Source of the DNA: Patescibacteria group bacterium
GTDB taxonomy: Bacteria; Patescibacteriota; Minisyncoccia; Phycocordibacterales; PALSA-1337
Assembly: GCA_018970245.1 (NCBI GenBank)
Contig: JAGWWT010000010.1
Location: forward strand, 1-44,466
Direction: 5' to 3'
Length of the DNA stretch: 44,466 nucleotides
Shown piece by piece: positions 26,158 to 34,406 of this stretch. A program made the position numbers and the translations under genes. Below the pieces are notes generated by a model that made no database searches, had not been told where the DNA came from, and saw nothing but the letters and a program-made list of their open reading frames with translations. Within the stretch, counting starts at the first letter, position 1. The number at the start of each line of letters is the position of its first letter.

Positions 26158-26811
26158 TCAGGGGCAGATATCACCTCGAGATGAGTACAAGAGGATACGC
26201 TGGTATTCACCCCAAACGAACGAACGGCTCCTCTCCTCGTCCGGCCAATCTAGTCGCAGGTTCTCAGTATAAAGCACCCCGTCGTACTTGAAGTCGTGCA
26301 TTGATGGATAAAGGATCGAACCGGGGAAGACTTTCTTGAGCGTCCGCAGACATCTGCCGGCGTGCGGCCACTTGCAATCGAAGAGGATTCTGTAGTGCCT
26401 AATGCCTTTTTGATCGAAGATCGCTTTTCCATGCACCGCATCCTCTAGCGTATTCGTCGATTCCTCGTCAACAAGGATGGCATCCCTCGGGATTCCACAT
26501 GCCACCAGATCGTCCCGGATCAAATGGGACAGGAATCGTCCCGTTGCAAAGCTCCGGCCGCCGATGCCACCGCCGACATATATGATCGGTGCCAAACCCT
26601 TTAAGAAAAGCGTGGCCGGTTGGCTCCATTCATCGTCTCTTGAAGATCCGAATATGAACAATACGTCTGCCGGTTGCGGATCAGGGTAGAGGAAGACCGT
26701 CTCAGTCACTTTACGGATGAGTCCTTCGTCAAGCTCTGGACAATCCGGGAACCTCGGTATCTCCTTTCTAGCCTGAAATTCCGCTTCCGTTATTTTCAAT
26801 ATGTCGCTCAT
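26158..26811 (-). CDS. YdcF-like (DUF218) protein
   Basis: The 217-residue product shows the DUF218 Rossmann-like pattern: ADVLFIFGSS near the N-terminus, APIIYVGGGIGG, GIPRDAILVDEESTNTLEDA (the family's E-x-S-x-N-T-x-E motif), and a C-terminal WGEYQRILLY. Members are often membrane-linked and tied to envelope or vancomycin sensitivity, and some bind S-adenosylmethionine. This copy has no membrane helix. The start is ATG 26811, from a TTGACC-17-TATAAA promoter (26852-26847, 26829-26824). The frame stays open much further upstream, but that part is antisense to RNase P RNA. Stop at 26158. Confidence 0.8.
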   Translation of the reverse strand: MSDILKITEAEFQARKEIPRFPDCPELDEGLIRKVTETVFLYPDPQPADVLFIFGSSRDDEWSQPATLFLKGLAPIIYVGGGIGGRSFATGRFLSHLIRDDLVACGIPRDAILVDEESTNTLEDAVHGKAIFDQKGIRHYRILFDCKWPHAGRCLRTLKKVFPGSILYPSMHDFKYDGVLYTENLRLDWPDEERSRSFVWGEYQRILLYSSRGDICP

Positions 26812-26823
26812 ATATCCAATGAC

Positions 26824-26865
26824 TTTATACCAGTACTTGTCATTATGGTCAAGATATTGTAACAT
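26824..26865. promoter_or_regulatory. Interlocked divergent promoters for rnpB and the YdcF-like gene
   Basis: Plus strand: TTGTCA (26837-26842), 17 bp, TAACAT (26860-26865), start near 26872. Minus strand: TTGACC (26852-26847), 17 bp, TATAAA (26829-26824), start near 26817. Each -35 lies inside the other promoter, so the two cannot be occupied together. Confidence 0.65.
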
Positions 26866-26870
26866 TAAGG

Positions 26871-27272
26871 CAGCTGTACCAGACGACCGCTCCGATGGCG
26901 TCGCAAGGCGCCGCATCGGAGAGGAAAGTCCGAACACCAGCCTTCTAGGCAATCGTGCGATCGCGCTTGGAAGGCAGCACGTAGCGGGTAACGCCCGCCA
27001 GGGTAACTCCCAGAGGTGCGAACAGTGACGCTTGCGAGCGAAAGCGAGCAAGCGCCCCGAACTGCCGCAAGGCAGCATCGGGGCGAGCTCTTGCAGAGAT
27101 GCGAGAGGTGCAACGGCAAAATCCTTACGTTGGTGCAAGATCGTGTCCCGATATGGGCTCGCGCCCATTCGGGAAGAATCGCTCGAGGTCGGCCGTAAGG
27201 CTGATCCTAGATATATGGTCGTCGCTCCCGGTGAAAGCCGGGAAGACAGAATTCGGCTTACGGTACGGCAAC
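26871..27272 (+). ncRNA. rnpB: RNase P RNA
   Basis: This is the catalytic RNA of tRNA 5' processing, about 400 nt. P1 is formed by GCTGTACC (26873-26880) and GGTACGGC (27262-27269). The conserved GAGGAAAGTCCGAACACC block starts at 26919. The 3' conserved part has GATATATGGTCGTC and GACAGAATTCGGCTTACGG just before P1 closes. The ends are set from P1 and the predicted start site, so they are approximate. A terminator follows at 27279-27306. Protein-like frames across this region on either strand are spurious. Confidence 0.93.
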
Positions 27273-27278
27273 ATGGAG

Positions 27279-27306
27279 ACGCCCGGGAAAACCCCGGGCG
27301 TTTTCT
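27279..27306 (+). terminator. Terminator of rnpB
   Basis: ACGCCCGGG (27279-27287) pairs with CCCGGGCGT (27293-27301) around AAAAC, followed by TTTTCT. Confidence 0.9.
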
Positions 27307-27331
27307 ATTTAGCGAGCGGATCTTCGCGATT

Positions 27332-27396
27332 TGTGGATAACTCAGGTGAATAAGCTGTGGATTGCGGGTATCGCGCTAGGAACGCTCTGGTATAAT
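27332..27396 (+). promoter_or_regulatory. DnaA-box-like sites and extended -10 upstream of the Wzy-like gene
   Basis: TGTGGATAA (27332-27340) is the exact complement of the DnaA box, and TGTGGATTG (27356-27364) is a weaker match. An extended -10, TGG then TATAAT (27391-27396), should start the mRNA near 27403, leaving a leader of about 30 nt before ATG 27434. This is longer than at most genes here. Confidence 0.45.
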
Positions 27397-27433
27397 AGAC
27401 CCACTCGACCCTTTAGCAGTTATAAAAAACAAT

Positions 27434-29842
27434 ATGAATCCAGATACTTCATCCAGTCAATCCGCCTCACCTAAGCGGATCGAGTCGATCGCTTATTACA
27501 TCTTATTGGCCACGATCGTCCTGGCTCCGCTGGCGTTCTGGGCATCTCCGTACGTCGCCCTGGACCTCGTTAAGACTGCAGTGATCGGCATAGGGTCTCT
27601 GGTCTCTGCCATCTTGTTCGGCATCATCGCTCTCGATGAAAGGCGATTGGCCTTGCCGCCGAAGAGCATCGCATGGACGTCATCCCTGATCGCGGTCTCG
27701 CTCATCATCTCATCGCTCGTGAGCATACACGCCGGCAAGTCGCTGTTCGGCCAGGGCTTCGAGATCGGCACGGCCAGCTTCATACTTGCGACGTTCGTCG
27801 GCGCCCTAGCCGCATTCACTGCTGTGAGCAGGCGCTTGGAACGCGGCGTCATCATCTATCTAGGCATCGTCGCCGCTTACGTCGTGCTCTACGCCTTCCA
27901 TCTCCTGCGCTTCATCTTCGGCCCGCATTTCGCCTCTTTCGGCATCCTCTCGAGCCTGACGGCGACGGTCCTCGGAAGCTGGTACGCCTTGGCTGCATAT
28001 TCGGCCGTCGTTTTGGTCATATCGCTCTCAGCCATAAAATTCCTGCCGCTGTCCGGAAGGATGAGGATCTCATACTGGGCGCTCGCCGTCCTTTCAGCTG
28101 TAGGCATGGTCATCATCAATGACGCCCGCGTCTGGGCGGCAGCCACGCTGCTTTTCCTCGGCATGACGGTCTGGATATTCGTCGACCGCGGCGCCGCTTC
28201 CGCTCCTATCCAGGGCTGGTTCAAGCGCGTCCTTTCCCGAGTATCCTGGGTCTTCCTCGTCGCTCTCATAGTCTCCGCAGTCTTCGCCTGGCGCGGCGCT
28301 TCCATCGCCGGTCCGGTGATCTCCAAGCTCAATGCCGGCTATACAGAGCTCACGCTGCCTTGGCAGATGACGCTCGATGTCACGGCAGGCGCCATCAAGA
28401 ACTACCCGATCTTCGGCGTAGGCCCAAATCACTTCTCTCAAGCCTATCTGGCCTACAAGCCTGCCGGCATAAACCAGACTGACGCCTGGGGCGTCGAGTT
28501 CAGCAATGGCTTCGGCACGGTGCCGACATTCGTGGCTACCCAAGGATTGACTGGCGCAGCGCTCTGGATCTTGTTCTTCGTGTTCTTCGTCATCCTGGGC
28601 CTCAAGGCCCTCAAGCGGATGCCTTCGAGCGAGCCGGGCCGCTTCCTGGTCGTCTCTTCATTCTGGTCATCGGCTCTTCTCTGGCTCATAGCGATAGCAT
28701 CGACGCCGCCCCACGCCATGCTCTTCCTGACGCTCGTCATGACCGGCATCTTCTTCGGATCGGCCGTATCGAGCGGCGCGCTCCAGGGTTCGGCCCTCGC
28801 GCCTGTCTCGGGCACGCGCTCGAATAAGATGTTCCCGTCATTCGTGGCCATCATGATCCTCGTCCTGGCCATCTGGGGCGTCGTCATAATGAAGAAGACC
28901 GTGGCGTTGTCTTACTTCGCCGCTGGCGTGAAGCAGCTTACAGTCGACGGCGCGCCCGCCAACGCCGATGCCGATTTCGCCAAAGCGCTGGCCTTCGACT
29001 CTTCCGACGTGTACTGGCAGGCGAGAGCCGAAGCGACCATGTCGATGGCCACCAAGCTGGCCGGGACGGTGAATGCCCAGACAGCGGCTTCCACTTCGCA
29101 GGCTGTCTTGAGCCAGGTCGTCGCTCTGGTCAATCAGGCCAACGGCTATGCGCAGAAAGCCGTCGCGTATGATCCGACGAACTACTACAACTATATATCC
29201 GAAGCCCGCGTCTCGGCTCTCGGCACGAGCCTCAAGATGGATAACGCCTATGATTCCGCCGTGGCCGCTTACACTCGAGCGATCGCCCTCAATCCGCAGA
29301 ATCCCTCGATCTATCTCTCTCTGGCCCAGCTCCAGGCCAGCCAGAACAAGCTGGACGATGCCACGAAGACGCTCGGCGCCGCTCTCCAGGTCAAGAATAA
29401 CTACCTAGATGCGGTGTACCTGCTGTCGCAGGTCTATGCCGCGAAGGGCGACCTTCAGAACGCTATAACCGCCGCGCAAGTGGCGATCCAGCTGAATCCG
29501 CAGAACGCGCTCCTCTACTTCCAGCTCGGCTTGCTCGAATACAATGCCAAGAATTACAACGTCGCTGGGCAGGCTATGGCCGCAGCCATCAAGATCCAGC
29601 CTGATTATGCCAATGCCAAGTACTTCTTGGGCCTGGCCGACGCCCGCCTAGGCGACACCGCCGATGCAGTCGCTCAATTCGCCGATCTGGCCAAGAGCAA
29701 TCCTGACAACCAGGAAGTATCGCTCATTCTCACGACCCTCCAGGCCGGCAAGCCGATCTTCTCTGATCAGCAGGCGGCTGCCCAGGTCGAGAAGCCTTCG
29801 AGCCTGCCGCTCAAGGAGAAGACGACGAAGAGCCTGAAATAG
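27434..29842 (+). CDS. O-antigen-ligase/polymerase-like membrane protein with TPR domain
   Basis: The 802-residue protein has an N-terminal half with about 12 membrane helices (residues 20-490) and a periplasmic-type loop. The loop contains AGAIKNYPIFGVGPNHFSQA, the motif seen in Wzy_C/O-antigen ligase families. The C-terminal half (about 505-780) is a chain of tetratricopeptide repeats (for example AYTRAIALNPQNPSIYLSLA and AIQLNPQNALLYFQLGLLEY). Glycan polymerisation or ligation outside the membrane is the family role, and the TPR part suggests a partner protein. murJ follows after 55 bp, consistent with surface-polymer synthesis. The exact substrate cannot be stated. Confidence 0.83.
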   Translation: MNPDTSSSQSASPKRIESIAYYILLATIVLAPLAFWASPYVALDLVKTAVIGIGSLVSAILFGIIALDERRLALPPKSIAWTSSLIAVSLIISSLVSIHAGKSLFGQGFEIGTASFILATFVGALAAFTAVSRRLERGVIIYLGIVAAYVVLYAFHLLRFIFGPHFASFGILSSLTATVLGSWYALAAYSAVVLVISLSAIKFLPLSGRMRISYWALAVLSAVGMVIINDARVWAAATLLFLGMTVWIFVDRGAASAPIQGWFKRVLSRVSWVFLVALIVSAVFAWRGASIAGPVISKLNAGYTELTLPWQMTLDVTAGAIKNYPIFGVGPNHFSQAYLAYKPAGINQTDAWGVEFSNGFGTVPTFVATQGLTGAALWILFFVFFVILGLKALKRMPSSEPGRFLVVSSFWSSALLWLIAIASTPPHAMLFLTLVMTGIFFGSAVSSGALQGSALAPVSGTRSNKMFPSFVAIMILVLAIWGVVIMKKTVALSYFAAGVKQLTVDGAPANADADFAKALAFDSSDVYWQARAEATMSMATKLAGTVNAQTAASTSQAVLSQVVALVNQANGYAQKAVAYDPTNYYNYISEARVSALGTSLKMDNAYDSAVAAYTRAIALNPQNPSIYLSLAQLQASQNKLDDATKTLGAALQVKNNYLDAVYLLSQVYAAKGDLQNAITAAQVAIQLNPQNALLYFQLGLLEYNAKNYNVAGQAMAAAIKIQPDYANAKYFLGLADARLGDTADAVAQFADLAKSNPDNQEVSLILTTLQAGKPIFSDQQAAAQVEKPSSLPLKEKTTKSLK

Positions 29843-29897
29843 CAGGAAGCCATCGCGAGATGCGTGGTATCAGGCGGATGTGCTAAACTGATGCGCA

Positions 29898-31577
29898 ATG
29901 GTCAAGCGTTGGTTCTCCTTCATCGGACAGGAGATTCGCGGCCTCCACGAGGCCGCTTATCTCTTAGGCGCATTCGCGGCGCTGTCGCTCGTCCTCGCGA
30001 TCATACGCGATAAGCTCCTGGCTTACACGTTCGGTGCCGGGCATGCCCTCGACGTCTACTACGCCGCCTTCCGGATCCCGGACCTCCTGTTCGCCACTGT
30101 CGGCTCGCTGGTGGCCGCCTCGATCCTTCTGCCGTACTTCATCGACCGCTTCGAGCGATCAGACGAGGCGGGCAAGGCGTTCTCCGATGGAATATTCACT
30201 GTCTATTTCTTCCTGATGGCCTTCTCGGCCGCGGTCGTCTTCCTCATCGCGCCATGGCTCGTGCCGAAGGCCATCCCAGGGTTCGCCACTGACCCGGCTC
30301 TTCCGACCTTGGTCGCGGCCATGCGCATAATGCTGCTCTCGCCGTTCTTCCTCGGCCTATCGAATCTCTATTCCAGCCTGACACAGATGCACCATAGGTT
30401 CCTCGTCTATGCCGCGAGCCCCGTGGTCTACAATGCCGGCATCATCCTCGGCGTCCTAGTCGGATATCCGATGTTCGGCATCCCCGGTCTCGCCATGGGC
30501 GTCGCGGCCGGCGCATTCCTGCACATGGGGATCCAGCTGCCGTTCCTGCTGCATGAGCGGCTCGTGCCCAGATTCACGCTCAAGATCCACTGGCCGGACG
30601 TGAGGAAGGTCATGCTCACGACATTGCCGCGCACGATCACGCTCTCGGCCAACCAGCTGGCGTCCTTCGCCCTGATCGCCCTCGCTTCATACATGGCCGT
30701 AGGGTCCATATCGGTCTTCAATTTCGCTTTCAATCTCCAATCTGTGCCGCTCACGCTCATAGGCGCCAGCTATTCATCGGCCGTGTTCCCGACGCTCTCC
30801 AGGATGCTCTTCAAGGGGCATATAGCCGAATTCAAAGCCAAGATGATCGCCTCGGCGGAGCACATCATATTCTGGTCCATGCCGCTCACCGTGCTCTTCA
30901 TCGTCCTGCGCGCGCAGATCGTGAGGACGCTTCTCGGCGCCGGCAAGTTCGACTGGGCGGACACGAGGCTCACCGCGGCCATGCTGGCCCTGTTCACGGT
31001 ATCGACGATAGGGCAGTCGCTCATCGTCCTATTCGTGCGCTCATTCTACGCAGAAGGCAAGACGGCCCGGCCGCTCCTCATCAACGCCATCTCGGCTTCG
31101 ATCATCGTCATCTCCGGCTATCTGCTCGACAAGGCCTTCTTCGCCTACCCGATGTTCCGCTGGTTCCTGGAGGACCTTCTGAAAGTCGATGGCCAGGTCG
31201 GCACGAGCGTCCTCGTCCTCGCGCTGGCATACACGATCGGAGTGATCGTGAATACATTCTTGCACTGGTGGGTCTACGAGCGCGTCTATCATGGGTTCAC
31301 GAAGCCTGTCTTCGCCACTCTATTCCAGACCTTCGCGGCCTCGGTCATCATGGGCTACGCCTCGTATCTTTCGCTGAGGATATTCGCCGCCGTCTTTCCT
31401 CTAACCAAAGTCTGGGGGGTGTTCCTCCAGGGGTTCTGCGCGGGCCTGATCGGGATCGTCGTCTTGGTCATCACGCTCGTCATACTCGGCAATCGGCAGC
31501 TGGTGGACGTATGGCAGACGCTTCATCATAAGGTCTGGAAAGTGTCCGTCCCGCCGGCTGAAGTCGAGCATATGTGA
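29898..31577 (+). CDS. murJ: Lipid II flippase MurJ
   Basis: The 559-residue MVF/MATE-fold protein has about 14 membrane helices. The N-terminal helix with ALSLVLAIIRDKLLAYTFGA, then DVYYAAFRIPDLLFATVGSL, NLYSSLTQMHHRF and SFYAEGKTARPLLINA are MurJ signatures. It moves the peptidoglycan precursor lipid II across the membrane. An extended -10 (TGC then TAAACT, 29884-29889) ends 8 nt before the ATG, so a leaderless mRNA is expected even though the Wzy-like gene ends only 55 bp upstream. Confidence 0.93.
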   Translation: MVKRWFSFIGQEIRGLHEAAYLLGAFAALSLVLAIIRDKLLAYTFGAGHALDVYYAAFRIPDLLFATVGSLVAASILLPYFIDRFERSDEAGKAFSDGIFTVYFFLMAFSAAVVFLIAPWLVPKAIPGFATDPALPTLVAAMRIMLLSPFFLGLSNLYSSLTQMHHRFLVYAASPVVYNAGIILGVLVGYPMFGIPGLAMGVAAGAFLHMGIQLPFLLHERLVPRFTLKIHWPDVRKVMLTTLPRTITLSANQLASFALIALASYMAVGSISVFNFAFNLQSVPLTLIGASYSSAVFPTLSRMLFKGHIAEFKAKMIASAEHIIFWSMPLTVLFIVLRAQIVRTLLGAGKFDWADTRLTAAMLALFTVSTIGQSLIVLFVRSFYAEGKTARPLLINAISASIIVISGYLLDKAFFAYPMFRWFLEDLLKVDGQVGTSVLVLALAYTIGVIVNTFLHWWVYERVYHGFTKPVFATLFQTFAASVIMGYASYLSLRIFAAVFPLTKVWGVFLQGFCAGLIGIVVLVITLVILGNRQLVDVWQTLHHKVWKVSVPPAEVEHM

Positions 31578-31636
31578 TAGGCGGGAGGAGCCGCGCATTT
31601 TTGTAAATCCGGCGCTTTCTGCTATATTCCTAGCAC

Positions 31637-33424
31637 ATGAATAAGCCAGACCTGTCGAAGATCCGCAATTTCTCCATAATAGCCCATATCGACCACGGAA
31701 AGTCGACCTTGGCTGACCGCATGCTCGAGATCACCGGCACTATCGAGAAGCGCAAGATGCAGGAGCAGGTCCTCGATTCCATGGAGCTCGAGCGCGAGCG
31801 AGGCATCACCATAAAGATGCAGCCGGTGAGGATGAGCTTCGGGGGATACGTCCTCAACCTCATCGATACGCCCGGCCACATCGATTTCTCATACGAGGTC
31901 TCGCGCAGCCTGAAAGCCGTGGAGGGCTCGATCCTTCTAGTCGATGCCACCCAGGGAGTCCAGGCTCAGACGCTCACCACCTTGAACATGGCTAGGGATG
32001 CCGGCCTCAAGATCATCCCTGTCGTCTCGAAGATCGACTCGCCTCTGGCGCGAACGGAAGACGTCGTGCATGAATTGAGCCAGCTCTTGTCATGCAGCCC
32101 GGCTGATGTCCTGAAAGTCTCGGGCAAGACGGGGGAAGGGGTCGAGCATCTTCTTGAAGAGGTCATCAAGCGCGTGCCGGCGCCGAAGCCGCCGGATCAG
32201 ACCGAGCGCTTCCGCTCGCTGGTCTTCGACTTCCAATATTCGAACCACACGGGCGTGACGGTCTATATCCGGGTCATGAACGGCAGCGTCTCCAGGCACG
32301 ATCGCCTGGCTTTCAAGGCAGCCGGCCGGGAATTCGAAGCTATCGAAGTCGGCATATTCAAGCCCGACAACACGCCGGTAGAGGCGCTAGGCGCCGGAGA
32401 GATCGGCTACATCATCACTGGAATAAAAGAGCCGGGCATCGCCTCGGTAGGCGATACCGTAGCCTCGAACAAAGACACGCTACCGCCGCTGCCGGGCTAT
32501 CAAAGCCCGAGGCCAGTGGTTTGGGCATCTCTGTATCCGGAATCCCAAGATGATCTGCCGTTGCTCCGCCAGGCGCTCGGCCGGCTGCGGCTCTCCGACT
32601 CGGCGTTCACATACGAAGAGGAAGCGTCTGGAACCCTGGGCAAAGGCTATCGCTGCGGATTCTTGGGCATGCTCCACATGGAGATCGTTACCGAACGTCT
32701 GCGCCGCGAATTCAGCCTCGAGCTCGTCGTCACCCAGCCTTCTATCACCTATACCGTCGAGCTCAAGTCCGGGAAGAAGGCGACCATATATTCGCCGGCG
32801 CTCTTCCCGGATGACCGTGAATTGAAAGAGGTGAGCGAGCCTATCGTGACCATGAAGATCATCACTCCGCCGAAATACATTGGTGGGCTCATGAAGTCCC
32901 TATATGAGCACGAAGCGGAGGTGCTGGCCACAGACAATTTCGGCGATAACCGCTCGATGCTCACCCTGAACATGCCGCTCCGCGAATTGATGCGCAATTT
33001 CTTCGATGAAGTGAAGAGCATCTCTTCCGGCTACGCCTCGATATCCTACGATATCACTGACAGCCGTCCCGCCGACGTGGTCCGCATGGATATCTTGGTC
33101 GCCGATGAGCCGGTGCCCGCTTTCAGCCGCGTCGTCTCGCGCCGGCGGGTGCCCGAGGAGGCCGAGTCTATGGTCAAGAAGCTATACGAGATCCTGCCGC
33201 GCGAGCTCTTCACTTTCAAGGTCCAAGCCAAGGCTTTCGGACGAATCATCTCTTCAGAGACGGTCAAAGGGCGCAAGAAAGACGCTGCAGGCACTCTTTC
33301 GGGAGGCGACATCACGCGCAAGATGAAGCTCCGCGAGAAGCAGAAAGAAGGCCGCAAGCGCTTGAAAGAGCATGGCTCGGTGACTATACCTCAGGAGGTC
33401 TTCGTCAAGATGATGAGGAGCTAG
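31637..33424 (+). CDS. lepA: Elongation factor 4 (LepA)
   Basis: The 595-residue translational GTPase has the G1 HIDHGKST, the G2 region ELERERGIT, the G3 DTPGH and an unusual G4, SKID in place of NKID (nucleotides about 32023-32034). The LepA-specific C-terminal domain is complete (GGDITRKMKLREKQKEGRKR, then ending IPQEVFVKMMRS). The factor acts on stalled or initiating ribosomes. An extended -10, TGC then TATATT (31620-31628), ends 8 nt before the ATG. The Asn-to-Ser change may weaken guanine selection or be neutral, since Ser and Thr occur there in some GTPases. Confidence 0.95.
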   Translation: MNKPDLSKIRNFSIIAHIDHGKSTLADRMLEITGTIEKRKMQEQVLDSMELERERGITIKMQPVRMSFGGYVLNLIDTPGHIDFSYEVSRSLKAVEGSILLVDATQGVQAQTLTTLNMARDAGLKIIPVVSKIDSPLARTEDVVHELSQLLSCSPADVLKVSGKTGEGVEHLLEEVIKRVPAPKPPDQTERFRSLVFDFQYSNHTGVTVYIRVMNGSVSRHDRLAFKAAGREFEAIEVGIFKPDNTPVEALGAGEIGYIITGIKEPGIASVGDTVASNKDTLPPLPGYQSPRPVVWASLYPESQDDLPLLRQALGRLRLSDSAFTYEEEASGTLGKGYRCGFLGMLHMEIVTERLRREFSLELVVTQPSITYTVELKSGKKATIYSPALFPDDRELKEVSEPIVTMKIITPPKYIGGLMKSLYEHEAEVLATDNFGDNRSMLTLNMPLRELMRNFFDEVKSISSGYASISYDITDSRPADVVRMDILVADEPVPAFSRVVSRRRVPEEAESMVKKLYEILPRELFTFKVQAKAFGRIISSETVKGRKKDAAGTLSGGDITRKMKLREKQKEGRKRLKEHGSVTIPQEVFVKMMRS

Positions 33425-33432
33425 CTGAAAGC

Positions 33433-33540
33433 CTATCTCCAAACGGGGAAATACAGGAGGATCATGCTGATGATCACCAGGATTGAGATCACGATGAACC
33501 CGACTCCGGCGGCTTTTCTTGTCTTTTCGTGGAATAGCAT
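33433..33540 (-). CDS. 35-residue single-helix membrane protein
   Basis: The small frame begins MLFHEKTRKAAGVGFIVISI and ends LVIISMILLYFPVWR. A basic head is followed by one membrane helix. It is divergent from the ftsB-like gene and uses the other strand of the same palindromic -10: TATACT (33552-33547) ends 6 nt before its ATG. From memory, similar peptides starting with M-[LIF]-F-H-x-K-T occur in other Parcubacteria beside division or lepA genes. This needs a search. Function unknown. Confidence 0.65.
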   Translation of the reverse strand: MLFHEKTRKAAGVGFIVISILVIISMILLYFPVWR

Positions 33541-33546
33541 GAATCT

Positions 33547-33554
33547 AGTATACT
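33547..33554. promoter_or_regulatory. Palindromic bidirectional -10 (AGTATACT)
   Basis: The octamer is self-complementary and supplies TATACT to both strands (plus 33549-33554, minus 33552-33547). The ATGs lie 7 and 6 nt beyond the hexamer ends. Both divergent genes are therefore predicted to be leaderless products of one symmetric site. Confidence 0.6.
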
Positions 33555-33561
33555 TATAGGC

Positions 33562-33948
33562 ATGCGAAATGGCAAACGAGCCTGGAGCTTCAAGAGGTTC
33601 CTGTCATCGACTCCGGCGTTGATCCTAGCCGTGATCGTCTTTGCAGCCATGGCCAAAGCCGTTTGGAATATCCATGAGAAGACTGTAGAGAGCGCCGATC
33701 GCCTCGCCCAGGCGCAAGCCGCGCTCAGCGATCTCGAGGCCCACAAGGCCGATCTTCAGGCTGAGATCGGCAGGCTCGATACCAGCCAGGGGCTGGAAGC
33801 CGAGCTGCGGTCCAAATACCGCGCAGTCAAGGAAGGGGAATCTGTCGCGGTCATAATCGATCCAGCCGACAGCGCCTCATCAAGCGGCCCTACGAGCACC
33901 CCGAGCCTTGGATGGTGGCAGCGCGCATTGCAATGGGTCGGATTCTAA
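33562..33948 (+). CDS. FtsB/DivIC-like septum formation protein
   Basis: The 128-residue bitopic protein has a basic N-terminus, a membrane helix at about residues 18-34 (ALILAVIVFAAMAKAVW) and a coiled coil (ESADRLAQAQAALSDLEAHK and KADLQAEIGRLDTSQGLEAE). The short DivIC-type C-terminal strand LRSKYRAVKEGESVAVIIDP is also present. This matches septum formation initiator proteins, which link FtsL and FtsQ in the divisome. A Ser/Pro-rich tail ends WWQRALQWVGF. The neighbours murJ and lepA fit a division and envelope context. Confidence 0.86.
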   Translation: MRNGKRAWSFKRFLSSTPALILAVIVFAAMAKAVWNIHEKTVESADRLAQAQAALSDLEAHKADLQAEIGRLDTSQGLEAELRSKYRAVKEGESVAVIIDPADSASSSGPTSTPSLGWWQRALQWVGF

Positions 33949-33967
33949 TCTATCATTTGTCCCACCG

Positions 33968-33988
33968 CGGGCATACTGCGTGTGCCCG
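33968..33988. repeat. Small hairpin CGGGCA/TGCCCG
   Basis: The arms at 33968-33973 and 33983-33988 lie between the ftsB-like gene and the terminator. The left arm is part of GCGGGCATA, which is also the first nine bases of the tRNA-Gly at 34038. Confidence 0.4.
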
Positions 33989-34002
33989 TGTCGCTCGGGT
34001 GT

Positions 34003-34028
34003 AATGTATGAGCGAGCTCATACATTTT
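34003..34028 (+). terminator. Palindromic terminator before tRNA-Gly
   Basis: AATGTATGAGC (34003-34013) pairs with GCTCATACATT (34016-34026) with only GA between, and the T-tract runs 34025-34028. It probably ends the ftsB-like transcript. Confidence 0.6.
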
Positions 34029-34037
34029 CCCTCGCTA

Positions 34038-34108
34038 GCGGGCATAGTTTAGTGGCAGAACGAGTGCTTCCCAAGCATTAAGCGCGAGTCCGATTCTCGC
34101 TGCCCGCA
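34038..34108 (+). tRNA. tRNA-Gly (anticodon CCC)
   Basis: Acceptor GCGGGCA (34038-34044) pairs with TGCCCGC (34101-34107), with discriminator A. The anticodon arm AGTGC-TTCCCAA-GCATT gives anticodon CCC. The D-arm has TAGTGGCAGAA-type sequence, and the T-arm GCGAG-TCCGATT-CTCGC has C where T-loops normally show the second T. CCA is not encoded (ACA follows). Confidence 0.93.
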
Positions 34109-34117
34109 CAGAATCGC

Positions 34118-34159
34118 AAGTATTAGGTATTAAGTATTAAGTATGAAGTATGAAGTATG
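34118..34159 (+). repeat. AAGTATT/AAGTATG heptamer array (six units)
   Basis: Six exact 7-bp units run head to tail: AAGTATT, AGGTATT, AAGTATT and three AAGTATG. The array begins 10 bp after the tRNA-Gly gene. It has the same unit length and AGTA core as the arrays flanking the four-helix-bundle gene. Confidence 0.85.
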
Positions 34160-34186
34160 CGTCATTCGACGCTGGGTGATCAAGAT

Positions 34187-34232
34187 GTTCGTCCATGGCG
34201 AACTTGACAGCACCGCCAATTCATGCTAACTT
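34187..34232 (+). promoter_or_regulatory. Canonical promoter with upstream dyad for the AAA-CYTH gene
   Basis: TTGACA (34204-34209), 17 bp, then TAACTT (34227-34232) with a TGC extension. GTTCG/CGAAC (34187-34191, 34199-34203) flanks TCCATGG directly before the -35 and could bind a regulator. The transcript would start near 34239, leaving an untranslated leader of about 168 nt, in contrast to most genes here. Positions 34160-34406 hold no gene. Confidence 0.6.
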
Positions 34233-34406
34233 TTTTACATAGAACAAGTCATGCCGCACAAAATACCGCGATACAGGCTTGTAAAATCTCCCGGTCATTG
34301 AAAGACGGATGATCTTCCAAGACCAAGCGATCTGCGGACCGGCGCGTGCCGAATCCGCCTCCACAACCAAACCGCCCGCGAGGGCCAACCGAAAGGAATG
34401 CAGATT

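Noticed and set aside
26812-27168. N-terminal extension of the YdcF-like frame, and a 102-codon plus-strand frame in the same place
   Set aside because: Both lie over RNase P RNA. The YdcF-like promoter and start at 26811 explain the gene without the extension.
21567-27364. Replication origin suggested by DnaA-box matches at 21.57, 23.03 and 27.33 kb
   Set aside because: Two or three matches to the relaxed consensus are expected by chance in 44 kb on both strands. They are not clustered, and no dnaA, dnaN or AT-rich unwinding region is present.
33967-33975. tRNA-Gly 5'-end duplicate (GCGGGCATA) upstream of tRNA-Gly
   Set aside because: Nine bases inside a small hairpin are too few to claim a tRNA fragment or attachment site.
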